In this document: positions 41,974-50,653 of the stretch, one piece after another
Layout: every line of letters begins with the position of its first letter
Position numbering within the stretch: the first letter of the stretch is position 1
NCBI RefSeq assembly: GCF_014648815.1
Contig: NZ_BMRV01000017.1
Location: forward strand, 1 to 64,000
DNA length: 64,000 nucleotides
Direction of reading: 5' to 3'
Origin: Streptomyces flaveolus
GTDB taxonomy: Bacteria > Actinomycetota > Actinomycetes > Streptomycetales > Streptomycetaceae
The notes under the pieces: generated by a model
The model's input: the letters and a program-made list of their open reading frames with translations, nothing else
Told to the model about the DNA's origin: nothing
Database searches by the model: none
Program-made: the position numbers and the translations under genes

Positions 41974-44112
41974 TCAGCGCTCCGTGCCGTAGGGCACCGG
42001 CTCGCTCACGCCGGCCGGTACCCGGGTGGGCGGAGCGGCCGGCGTCGCGGCGGCCGTGTCGCCGGGGCCGGTGACCGCCGGGGAAGCGGTCGCCGACGAC
42101 GGCAGGGTGAGGGCGAGGGAGTCTCCGGCCGCCGGTGTGGTCCAGCCGGACAGCGCACCGGCGTAGGCGTCGCCGAAGCCCGTGCCCGCGCGCAGGGTGC
42201 CGGCGGGCATGGTCGCCGGCACCGCGACGCCGTCGGGTGCCTCGACGGTCACGGCGGCGCCGACGCGGTAGGCGGTGACGTGGCCGGCGTCGACGGCCGC
42301 CTGCCAGGCCGCGCGGCGCTGCAGTTCGACGCCGATGGCCTCCATGCGCAGATTCACCACGGGGGTGTTGTCGGCGAACAGCCCGGCGTAGCCGTCCAGG
42401 ACACCGTCGAGGACCGGGTAGGCGATGCGGTCCTCGGCCAGGTTCGACTGGTGGATGAAGTGCGGCTTGGGATCGTTGGCGAGGACGTGCCCGAGTGCGA
42501 TGCGCGTCTCCAGCGGCACGATGTGGCCGGTGTAGCCGGTGGCGGTGTCCAGCGGTGCGGCCAGGCACGTGGAGGTGGCCGGGTTGTCCTCGCAGATGCC
42601 GCTGCCGCCCTGGGCGCGGCTGGTGTAGATCCAGTTGTACTCGGAGACCTGCTCGGCCGCCCGCCCGGCGTTGTAGAAGATGTTCATCGGGTAGCGGGAG
42701 ACCGTGGTGGCGCTGCCCACCCGGCGCTGCACGGGGTCGCGCGAGTTGTCCGAGCCGAGCCAGGCGACGCCGTTGTCCGTGAGGGCGGGGTCCAGGTTCG
42801 GGTTGTCCTCGGGCTGCTGCGGGGTCACCTTCAGGCCGGAGTGCTCACCGGTCACCAACTCGTCGTCGTCCAGCGGCAGTCCGGCCGTCCGGCCCCAGAC
42901 GCGGTTGGTGGCGATCTCGTCCGCGATCTCGTTGCGGGAGACCCACCGGGTGCTGCCGTCGGCGTTCGTGGCGCACTTCCACGGCACGACGCTGACATCC
43001 TGGACGCAGCCGAGGAAGGCGTGCGTGTACGTGTGGTTGATCCAGCGGAACGCACCGCGGTCGGCGATCAGCTTGTCGGCGAGCGGGTCGGCGCCGTTGT
43101 TGTCCTGGCGGTGGTCGACGCTGCCGGAACCGTTGTAGGCCAGGTCGAGGGTGAAGTTCCTGCTGTCCTGCCAGGCGGTGGCGTGGTCGACGTCGGCGGG
43201 GACCATGCGGATCGGGTTCGGGGTGCCCTCGCCGGGTGCGCAGTCCACGTCGCCGGGCGTGCAGTTGAGCCGGGTGTCCCAGCGGTCGTCGGCGGCGAAC
43301 ACGTCGTCGACGTGCACCGCGAAGTAGTTGCGGTCGGCGCCCAGGTGGACCCCGCCGGTCATCCACTCCACGATGCCCCGGGCCAGTAGCCGGAACTGCT
43401 GCTGGTACTGGTTGTAGACGAAGGTGACGACCAGTTCGCGCCGCCCGTCGTGCCGGTACTCGCCCACCAGCGATCCCTTGGTCGCCCGCCCGGGTATCGC
43501 CGCCTGGACGTAGGGGACGAAGTCCGCGCCCGGCGCGGGCGACGACAGGTAGGCGTAGGACTCGCCCACGGTGGGGGAGTTGTCCTCGAACGGCACGGCT
43601 TTGTCCAGATAGCCGAAGGGACCCGCCAGACCGGCCTGCGTCACCTCGGCCCGTACGCCGTCCAGACTGCCGGCGTACCCGGTGCCGACCGCGTACTGGA
43701 GCCCGACCTCGGGGCGCGCGTAGGTGTACGCGTCGACCTGCGGGATTCCGTACGCCTTCTCGTAGGCGGCCAGGGCCGCCATCTCGCCCGAGCCCGCCGG
43801 GAAGGGATTGTCGTTGGGCATCACCACGGCCTGGAACTTGGCGCGGGGCCGTCCGTCCACGGTGTCCGCGAGGAAGCCGGCGTCGATCGCGGGCCGGTCC
43901 GTGTCCCCGAGATCGACCTCCGTGTACGGCGTTCCCGCGGTCCTCAGCTCGGCGGCGATGGCGTCGGTGGCCGGTCCTCCGTCGCTCACGACCAGCACGC
44001 GCAGGTCGACGCGCGGTGCCGGGGCGTCCGCCCGGGCCGTGCCGGCCGGTAGAGCCAGCGACGCGATCAGCGCGCCCACTGTGAGCGCCGTCGTGCGAAT
44101 GGTCCGCTTCAT
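41974..44112 (-). CDS. large secreted NodB-like polysaccharide deacetylase (Agd3/CE18-like)
   Basis: A 712-residue exported protein with a signal peptide ending near PAGTARADA. Residues about 30-255 form an N-terminal domain (RVLVVSDGGPATDAIAAELR) that looks like a flavodoxin-like accessory module. The catalytic part has NodB-type metal motifs: FAVHVDDVF (Asp269, Asp270), WINHTYTHAF (His360, His364) and FIHQSNL (His554). Size, order and motif spelling resemble Agd3, the galactosaminogalactan deacetylase of Aspergillus. It would de-N-acetylate the polymer outside the cell. GGGAGGGA precedes the ATG at 44112. It is the first gene of the operon. Confidence 0.7.
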   Translation of the reverse strand: MKRTIRTTALTVGALIASLALPAGTARADAPAPRVDLRVLVVSDGGPATDAIAAELRTAGTPYTEVDLGDTDRPAIDAGFLADTVDGRPRAKFQAVVMPNDNPFPAGSGEMAALAAYEKAYGIPQVDAYTYARPEVGLQYAVGTGYAGSLDGVRAEVTQAGLAGPFGYLDKAVPFEDNSPTVGESYAYLSSPAPGADFVPYVQAAIPGRATKGSLVGEYRHDGRRELVVTFVYNQYQQQFRLLARGIVEWMTGGVHLGADRNYFAVHVDDVFAADDRWDTRLNCTPGDVDCAPGEGTPNPIRMVPADVDHATAWQDSRNFTLDLAYNGSGSVDHRQDNNGADPLADKLIADRGAFRWINHTYTHAFLGCVQDVSVVPWKCATNADGSTRWVSRNEIADEIATNRVWGRTAGLPLDDDELVTGEHSGLKVTPQQPEDNPNLDPALTDNGVAWLGSDNSRDPVQRRVGSATTVSRYPMNIFYNAGRAAEQVSEYNWIYTSRAQGGSGICEDNPATSTCLAAPLDTATGYTGHIVPLETRIALGHVLANDPKPHFIHQSNLAEDRIAYPVLDGVLDGYAGLFADNTPVVNLRMEAIGVELQRRAAWQAAVDAGHVTAYRVGAAVTVEAPDGVAVPATMPAGTLRAGTGFGDAYAGALSGWTTPAAGDSLALTLPSSATASPAVTGPGDTAAATPAAPPTRVPAGVSEPVPYGTER

Positions 44113-44561
44113 GCGGTGAGATTCCCTCCCCCGGGCAGGGGCCGGCCGCCCCTCTCGGAGCCCCCACCCCATGACAACGCCGCCGCTCCCCTGAGACGCC
44201 GGTCGTCAACGCATCCGTCGCGTCACATAGTGAGGTCTGTGTGGAGCTTTTGTGTGCCTGCTGCGGAACTTGACGGAAAAGCACATGTGTCCATTCGGTC
44301 CTCACCGGCACGCCCCCCGGTCGTCGATGAGCGCCGCATCCTGGCAGGTCGAAGGCGCCGCAGGGCCCGTGTACTGCTGCGAAGCGGAATCGGGCGGCCA
44401 CGGAACGTCATGTTCCGCTGGCTCTCGGCGCCAGAGGTCTCCACCAGCGCGCCGACCGGCCCTGGCGCGAGATCAGGTCACGCGTGATCCGCAGGCCGGC
44501 GGCGGCCGGCCCGTCGCGGGGCCGGCCGCCGCCGGTGCTCAGTGCGCGGAGAGCGGTGCGG
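44113..44561. other. promoter-side region of the exopolysaccharide operon
   Basis: About 450 bases with no convincing gene. The stretch 44215-44310 is clearly lower in GC than its surroundings, as expected for promoter DNA of the leftward deacetylase operon. The right end holds the terminator of the next gene. Confidence 0.6.
44496..44535 (-). terminator. long hairpin terminator
   Basis: A perfect 17-bp stem: CCGGCGGCGGCCGGCCC at 44496-44512 against its complement at 44519-44535. It begins 26 bases past the stop of the leftward secreted-protein gene. Confidence 0.8.
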
Positions 44562-45089
44562 TCAGGCGCACAGGACGCGGGTCTCCGGCGTGTAGACCGG
44601 GCCGCCGTTGACGCTCGTGCTGTCGCTGAACTCGGCGTAGTAGTACGAGTAGAAGCCGATGTTGCCGTTGCAGCCGGAGTCGGCGGCGACCTGCAGCGTC
44701 AGCGTGACGGTGCGGCTCTGGCCGGGCGGGATGGTGGCGCCGTAGTTCGCGCCCAGGTTGGCGGGCCCGGTCCCGCTGCACGGGACGGCTCCGTTCTCCG
44801 CCGCCAGCGTGCAGCCGGTGAAGCTGTACTTGAGGTCGGGGCGCTGGGTGGTCAGCCAGGTCGGGTCGATCGTCTGGTAGACGAACCAGATGTCGTACGT
44901 CTTGTTGTTCTTGATCGTCATCGACAGGTTCACCGTGCCGCCCGGCTGCGTGGTCGCCGCGTCGGTGCTGAACGTCAGCTCGGCCGGGCCGGGTTCGGCC
45001 GCGCTCGCGGAGGGCGCCAGGCCGAACAGGGCGAGGGCGAGGGCGATGATGGTGGCGAGACCGAAGCGTCTCGTTCGTGTGGATCGCAT
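44562..45089 (-). CDS. small secreted protein of unknown function
   Basis: A 175-residue exported protein. The start at 45089 gives a typical signal peptide (RRFGLATIIALALALFGLAP, cleavage near ASAAEP). The mature part is a single beta-sandwich-like domain (LTFSTDAATTQPGGTVNLSM, then YGATIPPGQSRTVTLTLQV) with four Cys that can form two disulfides. The look is that of a surface adhesion or polysaccharide-associated module. It lies just upstream of the exopolysaccharide operon in the same direction but has its own terminator. Confidence 0.65.
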   Translation of the reverse strand: MRSTRTRRFGLATIIALALALFGLAPSASAAEPGPAELTFSTDAATTQPGGTVNLSMTIKNNKTYDIWFVYQTIDPTWLTTQRPDLKYSFTGCTLAAENGAVPCSGTGPANLGANYGATIPPGQSRTVTLTLQVAADSGCNGNIGFYSYYYAEFSDSTSVNGGPVYTPETRVLCA

Positions 45090-45185
45090 GGCCCGGGAGA
45101 CTAGGCACGGCCCCCGCGCACCGTCTGCACCGCCCGGAACAGCGGGAACACGGCTCGGCTGGAAGTGTGCGTTCGGTGAAGGACG

Positions 45186-45203
45186 TGTGACGGTGCCGTC
45201 ACA
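45186..45203. promoter_or_regulatory. perfect 18-bp dyad upstream of the secreted-protein gene
   Basis: TGTGACGGTGCCGTCACA is perfectly self-complementary apart from its central two bases. The TGTGA/TCACA ends recall Crp half-sites, but the gap is eight bases instead of six, so Crp is doubtful. It lies 97 bases before the start at 45089. Confidence 0.5.
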
Positions 45204-45335
45204 AGGGGTGCCGGCCGGTGTTCGCGCACCACAGCGCCGTGCGCGCACCGGTCCCGCCGGAAGCCGTGCCGGGCCGCTTTTCCGCCCCGGTCCACCGGCG
45301 GCAATGGCGGATTCCGCGTGCCTGCCGAAGGCGGC

Positions 45336-45372
45336 CCGTGCGCCCCGGGACCTGGGGTCCCCGGGCGCACGG
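45336..45372 (-). terminator. hairpin terminator
   Basis: CCGTGCGCCC (45336-45345) pairs with GGGCGCACGG (45363-45372), and after one mismatch GGGACC pairs with GGTCCC. It starts 20 bases past the discoidin gene stop. Confidence 0.8.
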
Positions 45373-45392
45373 ACACCTGGTTCACCCGCCCG

Positions 45393-47936
45393 TCACGGGA
45401 ACTGGGTGACCTTGGACGGCACGGTGTCCGTCCCCGACGTGGGCCCGCCGGTGTCGTTGATCACGTGCGCGTACTGGCCCTTTCCGCCCAGCGAGATCAC
45501 CATCAGGTGGCGCATCCTGACGCCCGGCTTGACCGGCACCTGGAACCCGTGGTGCTGGACGATCGTGTCGTCGGACGTGTAGTTGCAGTAACTGCCCAGC
45601 GCCACGGCCTCGTGCTCGTTCACCGTGTCGGCGACCTTGTAGGCGGCGTAGCCGACGATGCCGTCGTGGGTGATGGCGGCCGCGTTCGGGGCGTCGTACG
45701 CCTTCTCGTTCTGGAAGAAGATCGTCCGGCCGCGCTCCCCGCTCCAGTACACGTCGTACTTGTTGAAGTGCTCCACGAACAATCCCGTGGCGAGGACGTC
45801 GTCGCCGTTGACGCGCAGCCCGTAGTCGGCCCGGTTGGTCTCCCAGCCGACACCCGCACCGTGGTCGGCGCGCCAGATCCAGGTGTGGTCGACGAGCACG
45901 TCGTCGCTGTTGATCACGACGGAGTCGGTGGCCAGCCCCGGGCCCGCGCCGCCGACGCGGATGAACACGTCCTGCATGGTGGTGGAGTTGGCGGAGTGGT
46001 CGGCGCTCGCGTCCGGCGTCCCGATCCGCAGCAGTGTGTCGGACCGCACCGGACCGGCGTCGATCAGGAAGCCGGCGAGCCGCACACCGTCGACGTCGGC
46101 CACGTGCATGGCGTCGACGCCGCCGTCGGGGACGATGGTGGCGAGCCCCAGGCCCAGCACGACCGTGTTGGCCCGGTTCACCTCGATGGTCCGGTCGAGG
46201 TGGTAGACACCGGGCGTGAACAGCAGGTTGAGTCCCTGCGCGAGGGCGGCGTTGATGGTCGAGGCCGTCGCGCCGGGCTTGACGACGTAGAACTGGCTGA
46301 GCGGCAGGGAGGTGCCGCCGGCGTTGGCGGGCCAGGACACGCCGCGGGCGTTGGTGCGCTTGCCGGGCACGAACACCTTGTACTCGTTGCCGTCCAGATA
46401 GAGGAACGGCTTCTCGCGCGAGACCGGTGTGGTGTCGAGCGTGGTGTACGGACCGGTCTCGAAGTTGCTCGCCGGCGCGCCCTCGACACCGGTGAAGGTC
46501 ATGTTCCAGACGCCGTTGGTCCAGCCGCCGACCGAGCTGTCCCGGGTGTACCACTGCTGCTGCGAGTAGGGACCGACCGTGCCGTCGATCTTCGAGTCGG
46601 CGATGTAACCGCCGGAGGCCCAGCCGTAGCCGTTGGGGGCGAGGTTGAGGCCGCCCTTGACGTGGATGCGCCGGAACGGGGCGGCCTGGGCGACGGCCCA
46701 GCGGTCGGTGCCGTTGGACGGCGTGATGGCCAGGTTCTCGGCCGAACGCCAGAAGTTCTGCGTTGCGTTGCCGTTGAACCAGCCCGCGTCCACGGTGATG
46801 TCACCGTTGATCTGCGTGTCGTCCGGGTTGAGGCCGAGCCCGGAGATGGAGGTGTAGAAGCCGAGTTGGGCGTTGATGCCGTTGTAGGTGCCCGGCTTCA
46901 ACAGGAACTGGTAGCGCCCGCTGCCGAACTGGTTCGATTCCTGCTGGGCGAAGACCTGGTCGAACTTCTGCTGGAGGCCCGGCGTGGAGGGGTCCACGAC
47001 GATGACGTTCGGCCCCAGGTCACCGCCGCCCTCGACCGGGGGAGTGCCGGTCGTGCCGGTGTGGACGGCGACCTCCCACAAGGAGTAGCCGTAGCCGGTC
47101 GCGCGGACCGTGCCCTGGACGCGGACGTAACGGCCCGAGCCGCTGACGTCGTAGGAGGCCTTGCCGCCGGTGGCTCCCGTGACGCTCTTCAGCGTCTGCC
47201 AGTTCTGCCCGTCCGAGGAGGCCTCGATCCGGAACTCCTTGGCGTAGGCGGCCTCCCAGCTCAGGTCCACCTTGCACAGGTCCCGCACCGAGCCCAGGTC
47301 GACCTGGACCCACTGCGGGTCGGAGGCCTGGCTGGACCAGCGGGTGCCGGCGTCGCCGTCGAAGGCGGCGGAGGCGGGGGTCCCGGCGTTCTCCACGGAG
47401 GAGGCCGAGGCGGGCCTGCCGCGGGCGGCGTTGTCCGTGCCGCACGAGCCGGGTGTGGTGCCCCCGGTGGTGCCGAAGACCTGGAACTCCCACAGGGAGT
47501 AACCCCAGGGGGTGGCCCGGTGGACGCCCTGCATCCGGACGTAGCGGCCCTGCCCCGAGACGTCCAGGGTGTCGGTGCCGCCGTCGCCGCCGGTCACCGT
47601 CTTCACGTCGGTCCAGGTGCTGCCGTCCGGCGAGAGCTGGATCCGGTAGTCCTTGCCGTACGCGGCCTCCCACTGGAGGACGACCCGGGTGACGGAGGCC
47701 GTCGCACCGAGGTCGACCTGGAGCCACTGGCCGTCGCTCGCGGCCGACGACCACCTCGTGCCCGAGTCGCCGTCGACGGCGTTGCCCGGGGCCGTCCCGG
47801 CGTTCTCGGTGGACGAGGCCGTGACCGTGCGGCCCTGGGACAGAGGGGTGTCGGCCGCGGAGGCCGTCACCTGCGTGGGGAGGGTGACGAGCGCCGCCGT
47901 GGCGACGAGCGCGACACCCAGGGATCTGAGTCTCAT
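45393..47936 (-). CDS. secreted double-discoidin, beta-helix protein
   Basis: An 847-residue exported protein. A signal peptide (ends near TASAADT) is followed by two F5/8-type C (CBM32-like) domains at about 35-155 and 165-295; both share AVDGDSGTRWSS/AFDGDAGTRWSS, QVDLG and YSLWE motifs. From about 310 to the end there is a right-handed beta-helix of the pectate-lyase/GH55 kind (FLLKPGTYNGINAQLGFYTS, VFIRVGGAGPG, VFVEHFNKYDVYWSGE). Similar proteins are sometimes labelled adenylyl cyclase, which the sequence does not support. It probably binds and acts on a surface polysaccharide; the substrate is unknown. Confidence 0.75.
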   Translation of the reverse strand: MRLRSLGVALVATAALVTLPTQVTASAADTPLSQGRTVTASSTENAGTAPGNAVDGDSGTRWSSAASDGQWLQVDLGATASVTRVVLQWEAAYGKDYRIQLSPDGSTWTDVKTVTGGDGGTDTLDVSGQGRYVRMQGVHRATPWGYSLWEFQVFGTTGGTTPGSCGTDNAARGRPASASSVENAGTPASAAFDGDAGTRWSSQASDPQWVQVDLGSVRDLCKVDLSWEAAYAKEFRIEASSDGQNWQTLKSVTGATGGKASYDVSGSGRYVRVQGTVRATGYGYSLWEVAVHTGTTGTPPVEGGGDLGPNVIVVDPSTPGLQQKFDQVFAQQESNQFGSGRYQFLLKPGTYNGINAQLGFYTSISGLGLNPDDTQINGDITVDAGWFNGNATQNFWRSAENLAITPSNGTDRWAVAQAAPFRRIHVKGGLNLAPNGYGWASGGYIADSKIDGTVGPYSQQQWYTRDSSVGGWTNGVWNMTFTGVEGAPASNFETGPYTTLDTTPVSREKPFLYLDGNEYKVFVPGKRTNARGVSWPANAGGTSLPLSQFYVVKPGATASTINAALAQGLNLLFTPGVYHLDRTIEVNRANTVVLGLGLATIVPDGGVDAMHVADVDGVRLAGFLIDAGPVRSDTLLRIGTPDASADHSANSTTMQDVFIRVGGAGPGLATDSVVINSDDVLVDHTWIWRADHGAGVGWETNRADYGLRVNGDDVLATGLFVEHFNKYDVYWSGERGRTIFFQNEKAYDAPNAAAITHDGIVGYAAYKVADTVNEHEAVALGSYCNYTSDDTIVQHHGFQVPVKPGVRMRHLMVISLGGKGQYAHVINDTGGPTSGTDTVPSKVTQFP

Positions 47937-48095
47937 GCGTGAGCTTTCTGCGGGTGCGGACAGGGAAGGGGGGAGCGGCCTTCCCGGCCGGGATGCCGGG
48001 AGCGGCTGTCGGGACGAACGGCTTTGCTGTGCCGCTTAGTTCAAGCTGTGATTTAAGTGGTGAGGCTTCGATCGGGCAAGGCTTTGGACGAGACA

Positions 48096-48141
48096 AAAAA
48101 GTCCGGCGGCCGCCTCGGCCCCCCCTGGGGCCCGGCCCTCC
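48096..48141 (-). terminator. possible terminator of the TetR gene
   Basis: On the minus strand the TetR stop is followed by a GC-rich stretch containing GGCCCC-AGG-GGGGCC and ending in a run of six T (48095-48100). The stem is short, so this is tentative. Confidence 0.4.
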
Positions 48142-48762
48142 TCAGTGTCCGGTCGTCGCGAAGACGCCCGCCCGTGCCGCCGCGGCCGCGGCTTCCGCGG
48201 CGCGGTCCGCCGTCGCCTCGTCGAGCGGCTCGCCGGTGGTCAGCAGGCGGTAGTACAGGGGGGCGGAGACCGCGCGGATCACCTCGTGGGTGTCGGTGCC
48301 CTCGGGCAGCTCACCGCGCTCGACGGCCTGCCGTACGCAGGGTTCCCACTCCGAGACGCGGGTGTCGTAGAACCGGCGGAGGGCGGCTGCCGCCTGTGCG
48401 TCACAGGTCGCGGCGGCGATCACCGCCTTGAACAGCGCGCCCTGTCGCGCGTCGGCCAGGGTGCGCTGCACGAGCCGGGCGTTGGCGCGCAGGTCGTCGG
48501 TCAGGCTGCCCGTGTCCGTGCGGGGGAGTGACTGCTCGGCCATGTCCGTCAGCAGGTCGGCCACCAAGTTGGCCGGGGTTCCCCAGCGGCGGTAGACCGT
48601 GGTCCTGCCGACCTCGGCGCGCCGGGCCACGTCGGCGAGGTCCAGGCCGGCCAGGCCGTGCTCGGCCAGTGCGTCGCCGGCGGCCCGCAGTACGGCGGAC
48701 CGCACCCGGGCCGTGCGGCCTCCCGGGCGGACGGTGCCGGGCTCCACGCTGTCGGACGTCAT
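48142..48762 (-). CDS. TetR-family repressor
   Basis: A 206-residue repressor. Residues 18-65 are the TetR helix-turn-helix (VLRAAGDALAEHGLAGLDLA, VGRTTVYRRWG) and the rest matches the TetR C-terminal domain 11 type, with ARLVQRTLADARQGALFKAV. The ATG at 48762 follows TGGAG. It diverges from an aldo/keto reductase gene, and a 24-bp dyad between them is its likely operator. The inducer is not evident. Confidence 0.85.
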   Translation of the reverse strand: MTSDSVEPGTVRPGGRTARVRSAVLRAAGDALAEHGLAGLDLADVARRAEVGRTTVYRRWGTPANLVADLLTDMAEQSLPRTDTGSLTDDLRANARLVQRTLADARQGALFKAVIAAATCDAQAAAALRRFYDTRVSEWEPCVRQAVERGELPEGTDTHEVIRAVSAPLYYRLLTTGEPLDEATADRAAEAAAAAARAGVFATTGH

Positions 48763-48813
48763 AACGGTACTCCAGTTCCATTAGGCGCTCATTGCTGCTA
48801 ACCTGTGGACATC

Positions 48814-48837
48814 TTAACGGAACGAACGTCCCGTTAA
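48814..48837. promoter_or_regulatory. TetR-type operator
   Basis: A 24-bp dyad with TTAACGG at the left edge and CCGTTAA at the right, 10 of 11 positions per arm complementary around a central AA. It lies between the divergent TetR and aldo/keto reductase genes and could shut off both promoters. Confidence 0.7.
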
Positions 48838-48891
48838 AGGGTGTCGTCGCGTCGCTCGGCCGACGCGGCGACCGGACGAGGGGATGCGGTT

Positions 48892-49962
48892 GTGGAATAC
48901 AGGAGACTGGGCGAGTCCGGCCTCATGGTCCCGGCACTGAGCTTCGGCGCGGGTACCTTCGGCGGGCGCGGAGAGCTCTTCGGCGCCTGGGGCGACACGG
49001 ACGAGGCACAGGCGCGCCGACTGGTCGACATCTGCCTGGAGGCGGGGGTGACCATGTTCGACACCGCCGACGTCTACTCCGGCGGCGCGTCGGAGGAAGT
49101 GCTCGGCGCGGCCGTCAAGGGGCGCCGTGACCAGGTGATTCTCTCCACGAAGGCCGGCCTGCCGACGGGCGACGGACCGGCGGACGCGGGAACCTCGCGG
49201 GCGCGGCTGATCAAGGCGGTCGACCAGGCGCTGCGCCGGCTGGGCACCGACTACATCGACCTCTTCCAGTTGCACGCCTACGACGCGCGGACCCCGGTCC
49301 ACGAGGTGCTGTCCACCCTCGACGACCTCGTACGGGCCGGAAAGCTCCGCTACACCGGCGTCTCGAACTTCAGCGGGTGGCAGCTGATGAAGTCGCTGGC
49401 CGACGCGGACCGGCACGGGTACCAACGGTACGCGGCGCACCAGGTCTACTACTCCCTCGTCGGCCGGGACTACGAGTGGGAGCTCATGCCGCTGGGGCTC
49501 GACGAGGGTGTCGGAGCCGTCGTCTGGAGCCCGCTGGGGTGGGGACGGCTGACGGGCCGCATCCGCCGCGGCCGGCCGCTGCCCGCCGGCAGCCGGCTGC
49601 ACGCCACGGCCGACTACGGCCCTCCCGTGGAGGACGACCACCTCTACCGCGTGGTGGACGCCCTCGACGCCGTCGCCGAGGAGACGGGCAGGACCGTCCC
49701 CCAGATCGCCATCAACTGGCTGCTGCGGCGCCCGACCGTCTCCTCGGTCCTCATCGGCGCCCGCAACGAGGAGCAGCTCCGGCAGAACCTGGGCGCCGTC
49801 GGCTGGTCCCTGACCGAGGATCAGGTGGCCCGCCTGGACGCCGCGAGTGCCAAGGCCGCCCCCTACCCCTACTTCCCCTACGAGCGACAGGAGGGCTTCG
49901 CCCGTCTCAACCCCCACCCCCTCGCGAGGGCGGGCGCGGACACGGCCCCGTCACAGGGCTGA
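48892..49962 (+). CDS. aldo/keto reductase
   Basis: A 356-residue NADPH-dependent oxidoreductase of the YajO/Tas type. The GTG at 48892 follows GAGGGG; a longer frame has no ribosome binding site. The tetrad is complete: Asp57 and Tyr62 (MFDTADVYSGG), Lys87 (LSTKAGL) and His128 (FQLHAYD). NADP contacts appear in VSSVLIGARNEEQLRQN. It reduces aldehydes or ketones; control by the divergent TetR suggests detoxification of a specific compound. Confidence 0.85.
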   Translation: MEYRRLGESGLMVPALSFGAGTFGGRGELFGAWGDTDEAQARRLVDICLEAGVTMFDTADVYSGGASEEVLGAAVKGRRDQVILSTKAGLPTGDGPADAGTSRARLIKAVDQALRRLGTDYIDLFQLHAYDARTPVHEVLSTLDDLVRAGKLRYTGVSNFSGWQLMKSLADADRHGYQRYAAHQVYYSLVGRDYEWELMPLGLDEGVGAVVWSPLGWGRLTGRIRRGRPLPAGSRLHATADYGPPVEDDHLYRVVDALDAVAEETGRTVPQIAINWLLRRPTVSSVLIGARNEEQLRQNLGAVGWSLTEDQVARLDAASAKAAPYPYFPYERQEGFARLNPHPLARAGADTAPSQG

Positions 49963-50090
49963 GACGCCGCCACCGGCGCGGGCGGCGCGGAATTGTCAGT
50001 GCCGTACTGAAGAATGCGGCGCAAGCGAGATCAACACCGGCCGTACCGGGTAGGCGGTCTCGAGTCACTGACCTGGAAAGGCCACAGCCG

Positions 50091-50525
50091 ATGCCGCCCA
50101 CCGCCCTGCTCCCGCAGACCGTCGCCTCCCGCGCGACCGGCCGCCCCGCCCGGCTCGGTGCCGTCCCTCCCGTCGGCGCCGTTCCCGCCCCGGGGCGCCC
50201 ACGGTCCCGCCCGTGCGGCCCCCTCAGCCCCGCGGAGTCCGACATCCTGCGGATCGTCTCCGATACGCGTACCCCCGTCTTCGTCACCGTGCGGAGTGGC
50301 GGACGGCGCAGATACAGCTATTGGCGACCGCTGGACTCCGCCACGGGCAAGGGGGGTTGCTACGTCGCCCTGCCGACCGCCGAGTGCGACGCGCTGCACG
50401 CCGCCGGCCGGATCACGCTCGGCGATCCCCTGACCGACCCGGCCAGGACGACCTACCGGGTCAGGGCCACCCACACCCCCGCCGCACCACTGCGCACGGT
50501 ACGGGACCGTATGCGCGCGGCCTGA
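50091..50525 (+). CDS. hypothetical protein, Streptomyces-type
   Basis: A 144-residue soluble protein. The ATG at 50091 has GGAAAGG upstream. The first 45 residues are Pro/Arg-rich and disordered; the C-terminal part (SPAESDILRIVSDTRTPVFV, then GKGGCYVALPTAECDALHAA) looks like a small folded domain. I do not recognise it and the neighbours give no clue. Confidence 0.55.
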   Translation: MPPTALLPQTVASRATGRPARLGAVPPVGAVPAPGRPRSRPCGPLSPAESDILRIVSDTRTPVFVTVRSGGRRRYSYWRPLDSATGKGGCYVALPTAECDALHAAGRITLGDPLTDPARTTYRVRATHTPAAPLRTVRDRMRAA

Positions 50526-50653
50526 CACACCGAGCCCGACCGGCCGGCCACCGTCTCGACGGGGCCGGCCGTTTCTTTTGTCCGCAGAGCTGTCGCGACC
50601 GTTGACCCGGGGGGAGACGGGAAGTACGTTGCCGGACTATAAGAAGGTTAATG

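Larger units (their letters stand above)
45090..45392. other. intergenic stretch with a dyad and a terminator
   Basis: Three hundred bases without a gene between two leftward genes. The right end is the terminator of the discoidin protein gene and the middle has a perfect 18-bp dyad, both listed separately. I see nothing else. Confidence 0.6.

Noticed and set aside
45186..45203. Streptomyces Crp site
   Set aside because: The half-sites fit, but the spacing is eight bases in place of six.
45393..47936. Adenylyl cyclase annotation for the discoidin protein
   Set aside because: No cyclase motif is visible; the architecture is signal peptide, two discoidin domains and a beta-helix.
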